This document shows, in pieces, positions 62,798-64,000 of a DNA stretch of 64,000 nt. Numbering within the stretch: position 1 is the first letter of the stretch; the number at the start of each line of letters is the position of its first letter. This DNA comes from Anaerovibrio lipolyticus DSM 3074 (GTDB lineage: Bacteria > Bacillota > Negativicutes > Selenomonadales > Selenomonadaceae). A program made the translations under genes and the position numbers. Location of the stretch: contig NZ_FQYW01000012.1 in the NCBI RefSeq assembly GCF_900141865.1, forward strand, positions 50,510-114,509. Reading direction: 5' to 3'. The notes beneath the pieces were generated by a model that made no database searches, was not told the origin of the DNA, and was given only the letters and a program-made list of their open reading frames with translations.

Positions 62798-63538
62798 ATG
62801 TTTAAGGTTTTGGAACGTATTTTTAAAGACAAGCTGGCTACCGAGAAAATCTCTCTGGCAGGCAGTGATAGATATAGAGGGCCAATAGAGGGCAGTGCTG
62901 ATGGTGATGTACTTAAGGAATGTGCCGCTGCTTGTCCAGTAAAGGCCTTTGCCGTATCTGGTGACGGCTATACCATTGACTACAAGAAATGTATCTTCTG
63001 TGGTCGTTGTGTGGAGGCCTGCGCCAAGAAGGCCATAAATGAGTCCGGCCTTCACCATAAGCATGAGGATGCTCTGCCAGTATTGCTTGAAAGCGGCCAG
63101 GAGGTTTTACAGGACGTTTTAAAGGAGAAGCTGGGGCGTTCTCTCCATGTTCGTCATTTAGATGCTGGTTCTTGTAATGCCTGTGACTTTGAAATGGGTG
63201 CCATGAGCAATCCTGTTTACGATTTGCATCGTTATGGTGTTCATTTTGTGGCGTCGCCACGTCACGCAGATATGCTGATGGTTACGGGGGTTGTTACCCG
63301 CAATCTGGAGCAGGCCCTTAAGATGTCCTATGAGGCTCTTCCAGAGCCAAGGCTGGTAATGGCCTGTGGTGCCTGTGCAGCTGGTGGCGAAACCTATGGT
63401 GACACATACGCAGTTGTAGGAGCCGCTGATAAGGTGGTGCCGGTTGATTTATATGTACCGGGCTGTCCTCCAAGACCAACAGCCATGATTATGGGATTGT
63501 TGGCGGCTGCTGATATGCTAAAGGAAAAAATGAAATAA
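62798..63538 (+). CDS. Ferredoxin-hydrogenase small subunit fusion (HyfH-HyfI/HycF-HycG-like)
   Basis: The 246-residue protein joins a ferredoxin part (about 35-90) to a hydrogenase small subunit (about 105-246). The ferredoxin part has one complete CIFCGRCVEAC motif and a degenerate first motif with only CAAACP. The small subunit has AGSCNACDFE, ACGACAAGGETYGD and VPGCPPRP, supplying the four ligands of the proximal cluster. In E. coli these are separate genes (hycF/hyfH and hycG/hyfI). AAGGAGAG precedes the start at 62798. It closes the operon; a terminator follows. No formate dehydrogenase gene is linked. Confidence 0.9.
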   Translation: MFKVLERIFKDKLATEKISLAGSDRYRGPIEGSADGDVLKECAAACPVKAFAVSGDGYTIDYKKCIFCGRCVEACAKKAINESGLHHKHEDALPVLLESGQEVLQDVLKEKLGRSLHVRHLDAGSCNACDFEMGAMSNPVYDLHRYGVHFVASPRHADMLMVTGVVTRNLEQALKMSYEALPEPRLVMACGACAAGGETYGDTYAVVGAADKVVPVDLYVPGCPPRPTAMIMGLLAAADMLKEKMK

Positions 63539-63550
63539 TTAATTTACATG

Positions 63551-63582
63551 AATCGGGCTGCGTATTGCAGTCCGATTTTTTG
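63551..63582 (+). terminator. Intrinsic terminator after the hydrogenase operon
   Basis: Eleven-base arms AATCGGGCTGC/GCAGTCCGATT (one G-T pair) with a 5-base loop, then a T run. Confidence 0.88.
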
Positions 63583-63616
63583 GTGGGAAAATTAGAATAT
63601 AATTGCCTAAATATTA

Positions 63617-63628
63617 CATGTATACATG
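63617..63628. promoter_or_regulatory. Perfect 12-bp palindrome
   Basis: CATGTATACATG in an AT-rich gap between the hydrogenase terminator and the insertion sequence. It could be an operator, but no downstream native gene is visible. Confidence 0.35.
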
Positions 63629-63735
63629 CAAAACCTATATTAAATTTACCATTTATGATATAATATGGTAAGCGTCAAAGTTTAAGTCGTCTTCCCGCCA
63701 GCCCATTCTCGTGGGATAATAACACTAACAAATTA

Positions 63736-63772
63736 AAGTTTTGCCGAATGTCTTCGTGTTTCGGGAAAACTT
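63736..63772 (+). other. Hairpin ahead of IS66 tnpA
   Basis: Arms AAGTTTTGCCGAA (63736-63748) and TTCGGGAAAACTT (63760-63772) pair over 13 positions with one mismatch. The structure ends six bases before GGAGGTG, the ribosome site of tnpA, and could limit its expression. Confidence 0.7.
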
Positions 63773-63791
63773 CAAATTGGAGGTGTTTTCT

Positions 63792-64000
63792 TTGGCGGAT
63801 AATTCGTTAGAAATACGAACCAGGGTCCGCATGGCTCAATGGCAGTCAATAATTAAAGAGTGCAAGGAATCCGGCATGACGGTAGCTGAATTCTGTGAAG
63901 ACAGAAATATCAGTTGGCACGCCTATTACTATTGGCTGCGAAAAATCAGGGAATACATTACTCAGCCCCAAACTACAGAAACCGAGTTTGTACAATTGCC
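63792..64000 (+). CDS. tnpA: IS66 family accessory protein TnpA (partial)
   Basis: A TTG start at 63792, with GGAGGTG seven bases upstream, opens a frame that continues past the window. The 69 visible residues read like an IS66 TnpA: a helix-turn-helix stretch RMAQWQSIIKECKESGMTVAEFC and then ISWHAYYYWLRKIRE. TnpA is required with TnpB and TnpC for IS66 transposition. The end is missing only because the window stops. Confidence 0.88.
   Translation, partial: MADNSLEIRTRVRMAQWQSIIKECKESGMTVAEFCEDRNISWHAYYYWLRKIREYITQPQTTETEFVQL

Larger units (their letters stand above)
63668..64000 (+). mobile_element. IS66-family insertion sequence, left end
   Basis: GTAAGCG at 63668-63674 matches the usual IS66 terminal inverted repeat start, and an IS66 TnpA-type gene begins 124 bp inside. 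The element runs off the window, so the right end and the expected 8-bp target duplication cannot be checked; the left flank is ATAATATG (63660-63667). Confidence 0.85.

Overview
The window reads as chromosome from an obligately anaerobic, low-to-mid G+C Bacillota. The evidence is SepF and DivIVA cell-division proteins, a SAM-I riboswitch before metK, PyrR, a DeoR-FruK-FruA fructose operon, NrdR, several radical-SAM enzymes, a group 4 membrane hydrogenase and a methylmalonyl-CoA-decarboxylase-like gene. A Negativicutes host (Selenomonas/Anaerovibrio type) is my best guess. That is inference from gene content; there is no rRNA gene here to settle it. All genes but one lie on the + strand, so the window probably sits within one replication arm. 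I saw no tRNA, rRNA or CRISPR array.

Layout. (1) 1-9326 is a defence block: the tail of hsdM, a DUF1016/YhcG-type nuclease, a second diverged hsdM tail fragment, hsdS, an interspersed palindromic repeat, hsdR, and a Wadjet JetC-like SMC ATPase without visible jetA/B/D partners. (2) 9395-24400 is core housekeeping: ribF, a Tat-exported amidase, rpsO, pnp, a membrane/cytidylate-kinase-like fusion, an Rrf2 regulator, rodZ, ygiQ, nrdR, a TIGR03960-type radical SAM protein, and the division cluster pgeF-yggS-sepF-proC-ylmH. (3) 24529-28738 interrupts that cluster. It holds a frameshifted methylmalonyl-CoA decarboxylase gene, a four-gene extracytoplasmic thiol/iron-sulfur module bounded by 19-bp direct repeats, and a DUF4127 gene. 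(4) 28877-31429 resumes the cluster: divIVA, lspA, rluD, pyrR.

(5) 31663-41651 is accessory: DUF3737, a MATE exporter coupled to a PatB/MalY lyase, then a partner-switching set (anti-sigma kinase, STAS antagonist, SpoIIE phosphatase with a sensor). That set runs into a very unusual protein, a catalytically degenerate NRPS-condensation fold joined to a cyclic-nucleotide-binding-like domain. A DUF6033-like gene behind a sigma-28-like promoter and a lone minus-strand membrane protein follow. The partner-switch/condensation locus is my best candidate for an undescribed system.

(6) 41754-48087 holds riboswitch-controlled metK, typA, a second sepF, greA and lysS. (7) 48168-53281 is sugar uptake: an EIIC without its EIIB, then deoR-fruK-fruA. 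(8) 53512-56209 has a secreted HAD phosphatase and D-serine ammonia-lyase. (9) 56253-63538 is a compact six-gene Hyf-like [NiFe]-hydrogenase operon with two gene fusions. (10) The window ends inside an IS66-family element beginning near 63668.
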